DNA of 51,584 nt from Lachnospiraceae bacterium (GTDB lineage: Bacteria > Bacillota > Clostridia > Lachnospirales > Lachnospiraceae): NCBI GenBank assembly GCA_022510615.1, contig JAFLTC010000013.1:1-51584 (forward strand), in the 5' to 3' direction. Both the position numbers and the translations under genes were made by a program. This document shows, in pieces, positions 41,178-50,872 of this stretch. Numbering within the stretch: the first letter of the stretch is position 1; every line of letters begins with the position of its first letter. The notes under the pieces were generated by a model. That model was not told the DNA's origin. It did no database searches and saw only the letters and a program-made list of their open reading frames with translations.

Positions 41178-44100
41178 TTGATTAAAATGGCGAGAATACA
41201 AAGAAGAAAGAAAATGAAAATACGATACATCATGCTGCTGGTTTTGGTACTGGCAGTAGGAATATCAGGGCTTATGGGGGATTCCTCCAAGGCGGCTGAT
41301 AATATTTATATTGTGGACCAGTATGGAAATACTTTGAATCCGGCCAGCATAGTAGAGATGCGGACCAGCAGTCTGCAGTTGTCTATGGAAACCGATGGCA
41401 CGACCTATGATGATGAGCGTTACAGGGTGACCTGGTCTATTGAGGACCCTGCCCAGCGGGATGTCATAGCCAGGCTGGTACCGGGAAGTGCGAAAAATCT
41501 TTGTATCGTACAGGCTCTTTCCCCGGGTGATGTTACGATTACGGTAACCGTTTCGGATGCCATGAATGATTATGCCGTGCTGGGAAGTACGACCTGTAAT
41601 ATCCGGGTACTCTTTTCTATTGATACCTCCAAAGATGACAGTGTATATAAAAAGGTAAATGAATCCGATTCGACCAATTCCCTTGTTTTATATGCGGATG
41701 ATGCTCCGGTAGATTTAACATTGAACTTTGGTGAGGCGAGTAAAACCCAGTGGATGAGTGCCAATGATGAAGTAGTAGAAGTGGACCAGAGATCCGGAAG
41801 AGTTACGCCGGTGGGTGCCGGTAAGACACAGATAACGGCTACCTATACTCCTGGCACCACAGGGGGAACGGAGACGTATACTGCCTATCTGGATGTCTAT
41901 GTAATACCGAAGGCCTCCAAAACCAACGGAGGTCCTTACTTGAAAAGTCAGGATGTAGTCATGGAGTCCGGTGGAACTCTGTATACCGATACGGACTTTC
42001 ACAATAATCTGGAAGTTGTCCGAAGTAAGATTGTGTGGGTAGTAAAACAGGACGATGGCAACGGAAATTCTGTTGTGATTGCCGACTCTCTCGGAAAGAC
42101 CTCCGATTTGATTACGATAACGCCGACTGGCAGCCGCAGTAATGAATTGCGGATAGAAGGTGTAGCAGGACAATATGATATCTATTTTTATACATTTGGA
42201 AGTTATTTTAGCGAAGACGAATGTACCAGTGCTTATCAGCCTACCATCGTCCGTCTGACCCTGCGAAGTACTATTGAGGACAGGGAGGAGGTTCTCCACA
42301 TCGGAGACATGTATGATTTTGCCAAGGCGTATAATATGACACCGGAGGATTTCAATAAGGCATTTACTGTAAATCTTACTACGGAAAATGGAGGAAGCTA
42401 CGGTAACTATGTTTCCTGGAACAGCAGCACGGCAATTCTGACCGCAAATGCAGAGGGAATTATCAAAGCGACCATTACGGTAAAATCGGGACAGGAAAAT
42501 TACGTAAAAAGTCTGATGGGACTGGATCAGGATGACCCGTTGCCGGGACCTTTTACTACAAGACTTAATATTGTTGACCGGGTTTATCTGGATCGGAGCA
42601 ACCTGACGATTTCGGTGGGACAGGAGTATCAGCTGAATCTTGTATTGAATACCACCTATACCGGCTCCGTGACATGGACCAGTTCGGATGCACGCTATGT
42701 ATCTGTCGATGAAGGCGGTTTAATTAAGGGTCTGCAGATTACAGGCGATGATGTCGTGATTACCGCCACGGTAGATGTCGGAGACGGTAGACTTATTACG
42801 GCCACCTGTATTGTCAAGGTAGAGGCACAGATCAATGGTTTTACCCTGAGTCCGGATGGTGAACAGACCATGTTAGTGGGAGAGCATATTACTGTTGTGG
42901 CAAATATCAAGCAGACGGTTTCTGTGGCACCATTAATCTGGACCTGTTCAGATGCGAACAATCCGGTCTTTAGCGTGGCACCGGCAGCAGACGGAAAGAG
43001 CGTTGTTGTTACTGCTCTTCGCACCGGAACGGCAGATTTGATGGTAAGAAACTCCGTAACAGGGGAAGAACATTCGATTCGTATTACGGTGCGCTCGGCA
43101 ATCCAGACAATCAGTTTTGCCCATTCGGAGCTTTCGGTGGAATTTTATAAAGAAGGCTATAATATGAAAAAAGAGGTAAAATATACCCCTACGAATGCCA
43201 CGGATACGGCACTGACATGGGTAAGTTCCGACACCTCTGTTTTGACAGTAGATCCCGATGGTTATATGGATTTTAAGGGACCGGGAACCACATTGGTAAC
43301 CGTTTATCCAACCTATAATCCATACAATGTCATGGCGTCCTGCCTTGTGACAATTATTGCAAATGCAGACGGACTGAGTCTGGAGACAACGGATATTATA
43401 ATGAATGTGGGCGAGACCCGGACAGTTCCGGTAAAATATCTGTTAAACGGTAAGGAAACGGACAATGCGGCAGCGGATTTGACATGGGCTCCGACACCGG
43501 AGGGGATTGCCACGGTTTCCTGGGATGAGAAAGTGAAACTTGCCACCATTACGGCAAAGGCTCCCGGTGAAACCAATATCAATATTACCTCGCCGCAGAC
43601 AGGAGTTTCCACCATGCATGTGACGGTAAAGCAGCCGTCTACAAAAATTACCGTGGCGAAAGAAATGATAATTTTGACGGGGGACATTAACAGTAAGACT
43701 TTGGAGGTAACTCTTACGCCGGCAAATTCTACGGACACCCTTACCTTTTCAAGCTACAATACGTCCATTGCCACGGTGGATGCCAAAGGGCGGGTAACCG
43801 GTGTGAAAGCTGGCGATACATTTATTGAGATAAGAGCATACAACGGTTCCGCATCCGGTCCGGTTGAGGTCGTCCATGTCACCGTCCGGGACGGAGTAAA
43901 GGGCGTGGCGCTGGATTCTTATACCAGAACAATATATGTCGGTGACTCCGTTACCATAGCGCCGATTTTTAATCCGACGACGGCATATAATAAGGAAATG
44001 AAATGGACTTCCATGGATACTAAGATTGCCAAGGTGGAAGCCGCCGGTACTTCCGTTTCCAATGTAAAAGTAACCGGTGTGGCTGCAGGAACGACGATGG

Positions 44101-45134
44101 TAACCGGCGTGACCACCGATGGTGGCTATACTGTATCCTGTATGATTATTGTAAAGAATAAACCAACGGTAAATGATACGAAGGTAACCGTATCCCCGAC
44201 GACGAAATACCTGAAAAAGGGAAAGAGCTTTTATGTGCAGGCGACTGTAACCGGCAGCTCCAATAAAAAGGTAAAATGGAGCACCAGTAAGAAAAAAGTT
44301 GCCACCGTTTCCTCTTCCGGAAAAGTAAAAGGAAAGCAAATCGGAACAGCCTATATTACGGCAACGGCAAGAGATGGCAGCGGTGCTTATGCAAGATGTA
44401 AGGTTATCGTTGTCCGCCGTGTTACAAAGCTGACATTGAATAAATATTCTGCCACATTACTGGTGGGCAGTACATTGAAACTGAAGGCAAAGGTAAGACC
44501 GAAAAATGCCACTGTGAAAACAGTAAAATGGACTACCAGTGATAAGACGGTTGCCACTGTCAGTGGAGGAAGAGTACTGGGACTGGCAGAGGGAATGGTA
44601 AGAATACAGGCAAGGACCATTGATGGCTCAAACAAAAAAGCTACCTGTATCGTCCGGGTAAAGGAGCCGGTAGATGCTACCGGTGTAGATGTTGCCAACA
44701 GTGAGATAACAGTGGCAAAGGGTAAGGCGATTCAGTCCGGTATCAAAGTATCTCCGGCAAATGCCACCACGAAGATTAAGTACCATTCCGATAACAAGAA
44801 GGTAGCTACAGTCGATAAATACGGTAAAATCCGTACCAAACGTGCCGGTCAGGCTACGATATACGGAAGGACGGCAAACGGTAAGATTGGTTACTGTGAT
44901 GTACTGGTTGTGGATTTGAACCGGAAGGGACTTGTGATGCGTCAGTATGATACCGAGCAGTTATCCGTCAATCTCATTGATGAGGGAGTGACATGGTATT
45001 CTAAAAATATTAATATTGCCACGGTATCGCCAAGCGGACTCGTAACGGGACGAAGAAAGGGAACGACAATTATTTACGCCAATGTCAATGGTGTGAAGTT
45101 GGGATGTCGTGTCCGTATTAAGAAAATAAAGTGA
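41178..45134 (+). CDS. Large secreted bacterial Ig-like (BIG2) repeat protein
   Basis: 1318 residues from the TTG at 41178 (AGGGG 6 nt upstream); the ATG at 41187 is an alternative. An Sec signal follows a basic RIQRRKKMKIR start, with likely cleavage after SSKAADN. The rest is a chain of at least nine BIG2-type units, each with a W.SSD/N...V/A.V...G.V.G...G...I/V.A core (WMSANDEVVEVD, WTSSDARYVSVD, WVSSDTSVLTVD, FSSYNTSIATVD, WSTSKKKVATVS, WTTSDKTVATVS, YHSDNKKVATVD, WYSKNINIATVS). The N-terminal ~400 residues are more divergent and acidic, while the last ~330 are strongly basic and Lys-rich. There is no LPXTG, SLH or choline-binding motif. A structural or adhesive role at the cell surface is inferred. 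Confidence 0.88.
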   Translation: MIKMARIQRRKKMKIRYIMLLVLVLAVGISGLMGDSSKAADNIYIVDQYGNTLNPASIVEMRTSSLQLSMETDGTTYDDERYRVTWSIEDPAQRDVIARLVPGSAKNLCIVQALSPGDVTITVTVSDAMNDYAVLGSTTCNIRVLFSIDTSKDDSVYKKVNESDSTNSLVLYADDAPVDLTLNFGEASKTQWMSANDEVVEVDQRSGRVTPVGAGKTQITATYTPGTTGGTETYTAYLDVYVIPKASKTNGGPYLKSQDVVMESGGTLYTDTDFHNNLEVVRSKIVWVVKQDDGNGNSVVIADSLGKTSDLITITPTGSRSNELRIEGVAGQYDIYFYTFGSYFSEDECTSAYQPTIVRLTLRSTIEDREEVLHIGDMYDFAKAYNMTPEDFNKAFTVNLTTENGGSYGNYVSWNSSTAILTANAEGIIKATITVKSGQENYVKSLMGLDQDDPLPGPFTTRLNIVDRVYLDRSNLTISVGQEYQLNLVLNTTYTGSVTWTSSDARYVSVDEGGLIKGLQITGDDVVITATVDVGDGRLITATCIVKVEAQINGFTLSPDGEQTMLVGEHITVVANIKQTVSVAPLIWTCSDANNPVFSVAPAADGKSVVVTALRTGTADLMVRNSVTGEEHSIRITVRSAIQTISFAHSELSVEFYKEGYNMKKEVKYTPTNATDTALTWVSSDTSVLTVDPDGYMDFKGPGTTLVTVYPTYNPYNVMASCLVTIIANADGLSLETTDIIMNVGETRTVPVKYLLNGKETDNAAADLTWAPTPEGIATVSWDEKVKLATITAKAPGETNINITSPQTGVSTMHVTVKQPSTKITVAKEMIILTGDINSKTLEVTLTPANSTDTLTFSSYNTSIATVDAKGRVTGVKAGDTFIEIRAYNGSASGPVEVVHVTVRDGVKGVALDSYTRTIYVGDSVTIAPIFNPTTAYNKEMKWTSMDTKIAKVEAAGTSVSNVKVTGVAAGTTMVTGVTTDGGYTVSCMIIVKNKPTVNDTKVTVSPTTKYLKKGKSFYVQATVTGSSNKKVKWSTSKKKVATVSSSGKVKGKQIGTAYITATARDGSGAYARCKVIVVRRVTKLTLNKYSATLLVGSTLKLKAKVRPKNATVKTVKWTTSDKTVATVSGGRVLGLAEGMVRIQARTIDGSNKKATCIVRVKEPVDATGVDVANSEITVAKGKAIQSGIKVSPANATTKIKYHSDNKKVATVDKYGKIRTKRAGQATIYGRTANGKIGYCDVLVVDLNRKGLVMRQYDTEQLSVNLIDEGVTWYSKNINIATVSPSGLVTGRRKGTTIIYANVNGVKLGCRVRIKKIK

Positions 45135-45163
45135 CATAACGGCGCCAATTTGGCGCCGTTATG
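45135..45163 (+). repeat. Palindromic hairpin element between the BIG2 gene and recN
   Basis: CATAACGGCGCCAA (45135-45148) and TTGGCGCCGTTATG (45150-45163) pair perfectly around one base, starting one base after the BIG2 stop. No T tract follows, so it may be a processing or weak termination hairpin. It is the fullest copy of a short element found in four other leaders of this window. Confidence 0.7.
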
Positions 45164-45182
45164 CTGGCACGGTGGTGCCAGC
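45163..45182 (+). repeat. Second hairpin in the recN leader
   Basis: GCTGGCAC and GTGCCAGC form a perfect 8-bp stem with loop GGTG, directly after the first hairpin and 24 bases before the recN start. Confidence 0.6.
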
Positions 45183-45205
45183 GTGCTAAATAGCGGGAGG
45201 ACATA

Positions 45206-46882
45206 TTGTTAGTAAACTTACACGTGAAAAATTTTGCTCTTATTGATGAAATTGATGTAGATTTTGGCAGACATTTAAATATTCTTACGGGAGAAACCGG
45301 TGCCGGCAAATCGATTCTTGTAGGCTCTATCAGCATTGCACTGGGAGCCAGAGTGTCACCGGAAATGATAGGAAAAAACGGTGATTATGCCATGGTGGAA
45401 GTGGTGTTTCAGATTGAAAACGAGGGAATAATAGAGAAGCTTCGTGCCATGGATATTGAACCGGAGGATGGTCAGATTGTCATTTCAAGAAAGATAACGG
45501 AAAGCCGCAGTATTAATAAGATTAATGGCGAAAGTGTATCGGTGGGAATGATAAAAAAAGCGGCGGCGCTCTGTCTGGACATTCACGGGCAGCATGAGCA
45601 TCAGTCCTTATTAGGAAAAGAAAGACACAGGGAAATTGTGGACGAGTACGGCGGGGAAGGTCTCGCTGAGAAGAAAGCCATAGTTTCCCATCTTTATGAT
45701 GAGTATAAAAAAATCCAGCAGGAGATTTCGGAGGATGCCGTATCCCCGGAGGAGCGGGCAAGGCAGATAGGCTTTCTGGAATACGAGAAACAGGAGATAG
45801 AGGCGGCGAACCTGTCCCCGGAGGAAATGGCACAGATTGAAACAGATTATCGGCGGGCTTCCCACGCCGGTACAATTGTGGAAGTGCTTGGGGAGGTATA
45901 CCGACTCAGTGGCGAGACGGCAGAGACAGCCATCAGCCATGGACTTCGCCGGTTAAACGAAATTACGGGATTAGACCAGGAGGTAGAGGACCTTTCCGAG
46001 GAATTGCTTCAGATAGAAGGTCTTCTCGGTGATTTTAACCGTGGTGTATCGGAATTTATGGCGGATTTTTCCTTTGATGAAAATGAGTTGATAGAGTTGG
46101 AGAGAAGACTGGACTGTATCCATTCCCTTCAGGTAAAGTATGGCGATACCTATGAGGAAATCATGGCTCATCTGAAAGAGGCAGAAGAAAAATTAGAGCA
46201 GTATGCCGACTATGAAAATTATTGCAGACAGAGGGAAGAAACACTGGCAGAGAGGACAAAGGAGCTTAAGAGTGCCTGTGAAGAGCTGACAAAGCTCAGA
46301 AAAAAAAGTGCAGAGGAGCTGGAGAAAAAGATTTCCGGTGCCCTGATGGATTTGAATTTTGCCCATGTGGATTTTGAGATTCAGATAAACCCGAAAGAGA
46401 ATGTCAGTGCGGATGGCAGGGATGATATAGAATTTCTCATTGCCACAAATCCGGGAGAACCAAGGAGAAGTCTTGGAAAAATTGTTTCCGGCGGTGAATT
46501 GTCCCGTATTATGCTGGCGATTAAATCTGTGTTTGCCGATAGCGATGAAATCGAAACTTTGATTTTTGATGAAATTGATGTAGGTATCAGCGGACGAACG
46601 GCACAGAAAGTGTCTGAGAAAATGAGTCTTTTAGGAAACCGGCATCAGGTCATCTGCATTACCCATCTGGCACAGATTGCTGCCATGGCAGACCATCATT
46701 TTGTCATTGAAAAGGTGGTGGAAAATCAAGCTTCTATCACTCGGATTCGACCGTTATCCAGAAAAGAAACGGAGGAAGAACTGGCGAGAATTCTCGGCGG
46801 TGTGGAGATTACCGAGGCAGTGCAGCAAAATGCCCGGGAGATGAAGGAAATGGCAGACAGCATAAAACAGTATTCTTTATAA
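45206..46882 (+). CDS. recN: DNA repair protein RecN
   Basis: 558 residues, full RecN length. TTG start preceded by GGGAGGA. SMC-like ATPase acting early at double-strand breaks. N-terminal ATPase half with MLVNLHVKNFALIDEIDVDF and Walker A GETGAGKS at 29-36; a central coiled coil (about 150-370, rich in Glu, Lys and Leu); C-terminal half with the signature IVSGGELSRIMLAIK, Walker B TLIFDEIDVGISGRTAQ and CITHLAQIAAMADHH. The order recN-spoIVB-spo0A is conserved in spore-forming Firmicutes and confirms the assignment. A terminator follows at 46917-46955. Confidence 0.97.
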   Translation: MLVNLHVKNFALIDEIDVDFGRHLNILTGETGAGKSILVGSISIALGARVSPEMIGKNGDYAMVEVVFQIENEGIIEKLRAMDIEPEDGQIVISRKITESRSINKINGESVSVGMIKKAAALCLDIHGQHEHQSLLGKERHREIVDEYGGEGLAEKKAIVSHLYDEYKKIQQEISEDAVSPEERARQIGFLEYEKQEIEAANLSPEEMAQIETDYRRASHAGTIVEVLGEVYRLSGETAETAISHGLRRLNEITGLDQEVEDLSEELLQIEGLLGDFNRGVSEFMADFSFDENELIELERRLDCIHSLQVKYGDTYEEIMAHLKEAEEKLEQYADYENYCRQREETLAERTKELKSACEELTKLRKKSAEELEKKISGALMDLNFAHVDFEIQINPKENVSADGRDDIEFLIATNPGEPRRSLGKIVSGGELSRIMLAIKSVFADSDEIETLIFDEIDVGISGRTAQKVSEKMSLLGNRHQVICITHLAQIAAMADHHFVIEKVVENQASITRIRPLSRKETEEELARILGGVEITEAVQQNAREMKEMADSIKQYSL

Positions 46883-46916
46883 AGTATGTAAATATAGTAA
46901 ACTGGTTATACTAAGC

Positions 46917-46955
46917 AGGAGTTTGGAAAACAAAATTTTCCGGACTCCTATTTTA
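46917..46955 (+). terminator. Rho-independent terminator after recN
   Basis: AGGAGTTTGGAAAA and TTTTCCGGACTCCT pair over 14 bp (two G-U) around a five-base loop and are followed by ATTTTAAT. Confidence 0.75.
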
Positions 46956-46972
46956 ATATTCGGAGTGATGGC

Positions 46973-48205
46973 ATGATAAAAAAATTACGTCGTATTTTTA
47001 TTGTCTTTTTAGTAGTGGATTTGTGTGTGGCAGGGTATCTTGGTTTTCGTCTGGTGGAAACCTCAGTGCCGGATCGGTTATTTGCCTTTGTGGGAAGTGT
47101 AGAGGATATTCCGCTTCCTCTATTTTTTAATACGAAGGAAGACAAGGCAAGGGAAACTTTTCAGGTTACGAATAAGGACAGCGGCTTTTCTATTCTGTCA
47201 GAAAAGGTGGGGGATTACCGCGTTCCGGTAAGTCTTTTTGGCATCTGGCCCATTAAGGATGTGGATGTTCATGTAATTGAGGAGACGAAGGTGGCGCCAA
47301 GCGGAGAACCCATAGGCATTTATGTGGAAACAAATGGCCTACTTGTGTTAGATACTGCGGAAATTGAAGGGGAAGACGGACTGACCTATGAGCCGGGAGG
47401 AAATGTTGTAAAGAGCGGAGATTATATTTTGAAGTGGAACAACCGGTCTGTCGCTACGATTACCCAATTAACGGCAGCGATTCAAACAACCGGAAAGAAA
47501 AAAGTGAAGGTCACGATACGTCGTGGGAAAGAAAAACTGGAGGTGGCAATGCGTCCCATTCTTGCCACGGATAAAAAGTACAAAATCGGAGTGTGGGTCA
47601 GGGAAGATACTCAGGGAATCGGAACCCTTACTTATGTGACAGAGAATGGAACTTTTGGTACACTGGGACACGGGATTACCGATGCCGATACCGGGACGCT
47701 TTTAAACTTACAGGAGGGCGAGCTTTATCGGACAAAAATTCTTGGCATTGAAAAGGGAGAAGACGGCGAACCCGGCGAGCTCCATGGGTACATCAATATG
47801 GTAGCAGCAAATGAAATCGGGGATATAGAAAAAAATACAAAATTAGGCGTGTTCGGAAAAATGAAACAGGAAAGTATTTCGGAATACAGCAGCAATTATA
47901 TGCCGGTGGGGATGAAACAGGATATAAAAAAAGGAAAGGCATGGATATACGCCAATCTGGAGGGTAGGGTAAAAAAATATGAAATTAAAATAGAGAATAT
48001 TAAAATAAACAGTACCGACAATAAAAGTATGATTATTAAAATTACAGATAAAGATCTGCTTTCGCTGACCGGTGGCATTGTGCAGGGAATGAGCGGCAGT
48101 CCGATTATTCAAAACAACAAGGTAATCGGAGCAGTTACCCATGTACTGGTAGATGACCCCACACGGGGTTATGGGGTGTTTATTGAAAATATGCTGGCCG
48201 AGTAG
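46973..48205 (+). CDS. spoIVB: SpoIVB serine peptidase (S55)
   Basis: 410 residues. Forespore-made protease that crosses the inner forespore membrane and triggers pro-sigma-K processing in the mother cell. One N-terminal membrane anchor (about 8-26), a PDZ-like region (about 95-180, PIGIYVETNGLLVLDTAEI, VVKSGDYILKWNNRSV), then the S55 domain: GTLGHGITDADTG with the catalytic His, and GMSGSPIIQ (372-380) with the catalytic Ser, followed by KVIGAVTHVLVDDPTRGYG. Length and motif order match SpoIVB. It follows recN by 90 bases with a terminator between, so it should have its own, forespore-type promoter; I could not pick one out. Confidence 0.96.
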   Translation: MIKKLRRIFIVFLVVDLCVAGYLGFRLVETSVPDRLFAFVGSVEDIPLPLFFNTKEDKARETFQVTNKDSGFSILSEKVGDYRVPVSLFGIWPIKDVDVHVIEETKVAPSGEPIGIYVETNGLLVLDTAEIEGEDGLTYEPGGNVVKSGDYILKWNNRSVATITQLTAAIQTTGKKKVKVTIRRGKEKLEVAMRPILATDKKYKIGVWVREDTQGIGTLTYVTENGTFGTLGHGITDADTGTLLNLQEGELYRTKILGIEKGEDGEPGELHGYINMVAANEIGDIEKNTKLGVFGKMKQESISEYSSNYMPVGMKQDIKKGKAWIYANLEGRVKKYEIKIENIKINSTDNKSMIIKITDKDLLSLTGGIVQGMSGSPIIQNNKVIGAVTHVLVDDPTRGYGVFIENMLAE

Positions 48206-48278
48206 GAAGGGTGTTTTTTGTCATCTGGTGTCAAAAATGAGAAAAATATAAAATAATTATAAATAAAATATTAAAATT

Positions 48279-48285
48279 TGTCGAT
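48279..48285 (+). promoter_or_regulatory. Possible 0A box upstream of spo0A
   Basis: TGTCGAT differs by one base from the Spo0A recognition sequence TGTCGAA and lies 19 bases before the -35 of the spo0A promoter. Autoregulation would fit the family, but a single 7-mer with a mismatch is weak evidence. Confidence 0.3.
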
Positions 48286-48303
48286 AGAATTTAAAAATAA
48301 TGC

Positions 48304-48332
48304 TTGAAAAGTGCGACATATCGGTATATACT
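48304..48332 (+). promoter_or_regulatory. Promoter of spo0A
   Basis: TTGAAA at 48304-48309 and TATACT at 48327-48332 with a 17-base spacer; start codon at 48393 after an AGGAGG site. Confidence 0.7.
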
Positions 48333-48392
48333 AGCTTTGTTGTCAGTTTATAGAAATTTTATAAAAATAAAAAATGACAGGAGGAAACCGAT

Positions 48393-49187
48393 ATGGAGAA
48401 ATTAAAAGTGTTGATTGCAGAAGATAACCCGAGAATCGCTTCTACCCTGGAAGCTATCCTGAAGGAGGATTCCGAGATAGAGGTGGTGGGCAAGGCAGAG
48501 GATGGTGTCTTGGCGTTAGAGATGATTGAGGAAACAGAGCCGGACGTTCTTTTACTGGATTTAATTATGCCGAAACTAGACGGACTGGGTGTGCTGGAAA
48601 AGATTCATAAGGAAAAAAGCAACGGGAAAAAGCCGGAAGTTATTGTGGTTTCTGCCATTGCCCAGGAACGGGTGACGGAATCGGCCTTTGAGCTGGGAGC
48701 AGCATACTATGTGCTGAAACCCTTTGATCGGGAAGTCATCCTGTCGAGGGTACAGCATTTTAAACCGGGTGCAAGAACAAGATTTATTATGGCACCGGAG
48801 GAGCGCATCCGGAGCGATCAGACAGCAAGGTACAATCTGGAGTCGGATGTGACGAACATAATCCACGAGATTGGAGTACCGGCCCACATTAAGGGATATC
48901 AGTATTTACGGGATGCCATTATGATGTCGGTAGACGACAGCGAGATGTTAAACTCTATTACGAAAATATTGTATCCTTCCATCGCCAAGCAGCACAACAC
49001 CACACCGAGTCGTGTGGAGCGGGCTATCCGCCATGCCATTGAGGTGGCATGGAGCAGAGGTAAAGTGGATACCATTGATGAACTATTTGGGTATACCGTT
49101 CACAACGGAAAAGGCAAACCGACCAACTCGGAGTTTGTGGCATTGATTGCCGACAAAATCCGGTTAGAACAGAAAATGAGAGTATAG
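48393..49187 (+). CDS. spo0A: Sporulation master regulator Spo0A
   Basis: 264 residues, standard length. Response regulator that on phosphorylation starts sporulation. Receiver domain 1-120: acidic pair E10-D11, phospho-acceptor Asp 56 in [12 protein letters not shown], Thr/Ser switch VVSAIAQ and Lys in YVLKPFD. A linker of about 25 residues leads to the Spo0A C-terminal DNA-binding domain (about 150-264) with the recognition helix region [20 protein letters not shown]. The adjacent spoIVB and recN confirm the locus. A long terminator follows at 49196-49250. Confidence 0.98.
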   Translation: MEKLKVLIAEDNPRIASTLEAILKEDSEIEVVGKAEDGVLALEMIEETEPDVLLLDLIMPKLDGLGVLEKIHKEKSNGKKPEVIVVSAIAQERVTESAFELGAAYYVLKPFDREVILSRVQHFKPGARTRFIMAPEERIRSDQTARYNLESDVTNIIHEIGVPAHIKGYQYLRDAIMMSVDDSEMLNSITKILYPSIAKQHNTTPSRVERAIRHAIEVAWSRGKVDTIDELFGYTVHNGKGKPTNSEFVALIADKIRLEQKMRV

Positions 49188-49195
49188 CAATAAAG

Positions 49196-49250
49196 AAAGT
49201 GGAAATTTCAATGGGAGAATTTGGTCCGAAATGAAATTTCCACTTTTCAC
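49196..49250 (+). terminator. Terminator hairpin after spo0A
   Basis: AAAGTGGAAATTTCA (49196-49210) and TGAAATTTCCACTTT (49232-49246) form a perfect 15-bp stem around a 21-base loop. The T tract is short (TTTTC), so efficiency is uncertain. Confidence 0.7.
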
Positions 49251-49272
49251 TATTTGGAATATAGTGTATAAT
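49244..49272 (+). promoter_or_regulatory. Candidate promoter of glgA
   Basis: TATAAT at 49267-49272 with a weak TTTCAC at 49244-49249 (17-base spacer). The -35 overlaps the right arm of the spo0A terminator. Confidence 0.5.
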
Positions 49273-49313
49273 GATACTATGTTTGCGATAATAAACCGAA
49301 AGGGGAGAGATAC

Positions 49314-50750
49314 ATGAAGAAAATATTATTTATAGCTTCTGAGTCAGTGCCATTTATTAAGACCGGCGGATTAGCAGACGTAGTAGGATCTTTGCCAAAA
49401 TACTTTAATAAGGATGAGTTTGATGTCCGGGTCATGCTGCCAAAATATACGGCCATCCCGGATGAGTATAAAAACCAGATGGAATTTATCACTCATTTTT
49501 ATCTTGAGCTTGCATGGAGAAAACAGTATGTGGGTGTATTCCAGATGGATTACAACGGAGTAATATTCTATTTTCTGGATAATGAGTTTTATTTCAGCGG
49601 CGAGAAGCCATATGGTGAAATTTATCAGGATATTGAAAAGTTTGCTTTCTTTGATAAGGCGGCATTATCGACTCTGCCCCTCATTGATTTCCGACCGGAT
49701 ATTATCCACTGCCATGACTGGCAGACAGGCCTCATTCCGGTTTATTTACAGGATTCTTTCCAGCAGGGTGATTTCTATAAGGGAATGAAAAGTATTATGA
49801 CCATTCATAATCTGAAATTCCAGGGAGTCTGGGATAAAAAGACGGTTATGGATACGGCAGGACTGGATGCGTACTATTTCACACCGGATAAGCTGGAGGC
49901 ATACGGAGATGCAAACTATTTAAAAGGTGGTCTCGTCTATGCAGACCAGATTACTACGGTCAGCGATACCTATGCCCAGGAGATTAAGATGCCGTTCTAC
50001 GGAGAAAAACTGGACGGACTGATTAACGCCAGAGCAAATTGCCTGACCGGTATTATTAACGGACTGGATTATGATGAGTATAATCCGGCTACCGACTCGA
50101 TGATTGATTTCCATTATGATGCAAGAACCTTCCGCAAAGAGAAGATAAAGAATAAACGGGCCCTTCAAAAGGAACTGGGACTTGCTCAGGATGACAAAAA
50201 ATTTATGATAGGTATTGTCTCACGCCTGACGGACCAAAAGGGCTTTGATTTGATTGACTATGTCATTGAGGAAATCTGCGATGAGGGAACCCAGCTTGTG
50301 GTTCTGGGAACCGGTGAGGAAAAATACGAGCATCTGTTCCGCCACTACGCGTGGAAGTATCCGGACAGAGTATCGGCGAATATTTTCTATTCCAATGAAC
50401 GCTCCCATAAAATTTATGCGGCCTGTGATGCGTTCCTCATGCCGTCTCTCTTTGAGCCATGCGGACTGAGCCAGCTGATGAGTCTGCGTTACGGAACGGT
50501 GCCGATTGTCCGTGAGACCGGTGGTCTGAAAGATACGGTGGAGCCTTATAACGAATATGAGGGCAAGGGAACCGGCTTCTCTTTTGCCAATTATAATGCT
50601 CATGAAATGTTAGATACTATCCGCTATGCCAAGGATGTATATTATAATAGAAGACGGGAATGGAATAAAATGATTGACCGCGGCATGGCGATGGATTTTT
50701 CGTGGAACAACTCCGCAAAGAAATACGAAGATTTATATCGTCGGATGTAG
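49314..50750 (+). CDS. glgA: Glycogen synthase GlgA (GT5)
   Basis: 478 residues, full length. Transfers glucose from ADP-glucose to the growing alpha-1,4-glucan. GT-B fold: N-terminal ADP-binding KTGGLADV at 16-23, IIHCHDWQTGLIPVYL, TIHNLKFQG; C-terminal domain with GIVSRLTDQKGFDLID, VVLGTGEEKYEHLF, and the donor site MPSLFEPCGLSQLMSLRYGTVPIVR, followed by the ETGGLKDTVEPY motif. GGGGAGAG precedes the ATG. No other glycogen genes are next to it here; gap follows after 122 bases with its own promoter. Confidence 0.97.
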   Translation: MKKILFIASESVPFIKTGGLADVVGSLPKYFNKDEFDVRVMLPKYTAIPDEYKNQMEFITHFYLELAWRKQYVGVFQMDYNGVIFYFLDNEFYFSGEKPYGEIYQDIEKFAFFDKAALSTLPLIDFRPDIIHCHDWQTGLIPVYLQDSFQQGDFYKGMKSIMTIHNLKFQGVWDKKTVMDTAGLDAYYFTPDKLEAYGDANYLKGGLVYADQITTVSDTYAQEIKMPFYGEKLDGLINARANCLTGIINGLDYDEYNPATDSMIDFHYDARTFRKEKIKNKRALQKELGLAQDDKKFMIGIVSRLTDQKGFDLIDYVIEEICDEGTQLVVLGTGEEKYEHLFRHYAWKYPDRVSANIFYSNERSHKIYAACDAFLMPSLFEPCGLSQLMSLRYGTVPIVRETGGLKDTVEPYNEYEGKGTGFSFANYNAHEMLDTIRYAKDVYYNRRREWNKMIDRGMAMDFSWNNSAKKYEDLYRRM

Positions 50751-50777
50751 GAAAATGAAAAATTCTTTATTTTACCC

Positions 50778-50806
50778 TTGAATTTTCATAAGGAATTCGG
50801 TAGAAT
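50778..50806 (+). promoter_or_regulatory. Promoter of gap
   Basis: TTGAAT at 50778-50783 and TAGAAT at 50801-50806 with a 17-base spacer. The leader ends in a perfect AGGAGG site 8 bases before the ATG at 50873. Confidence 0.65.
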
Positions 50807-50872
50807 AGATTCTAGAAGTTTGTGTAAAATTTAACAAACTAAAATTTTAACTATATTTTAGGAGGAAATATC

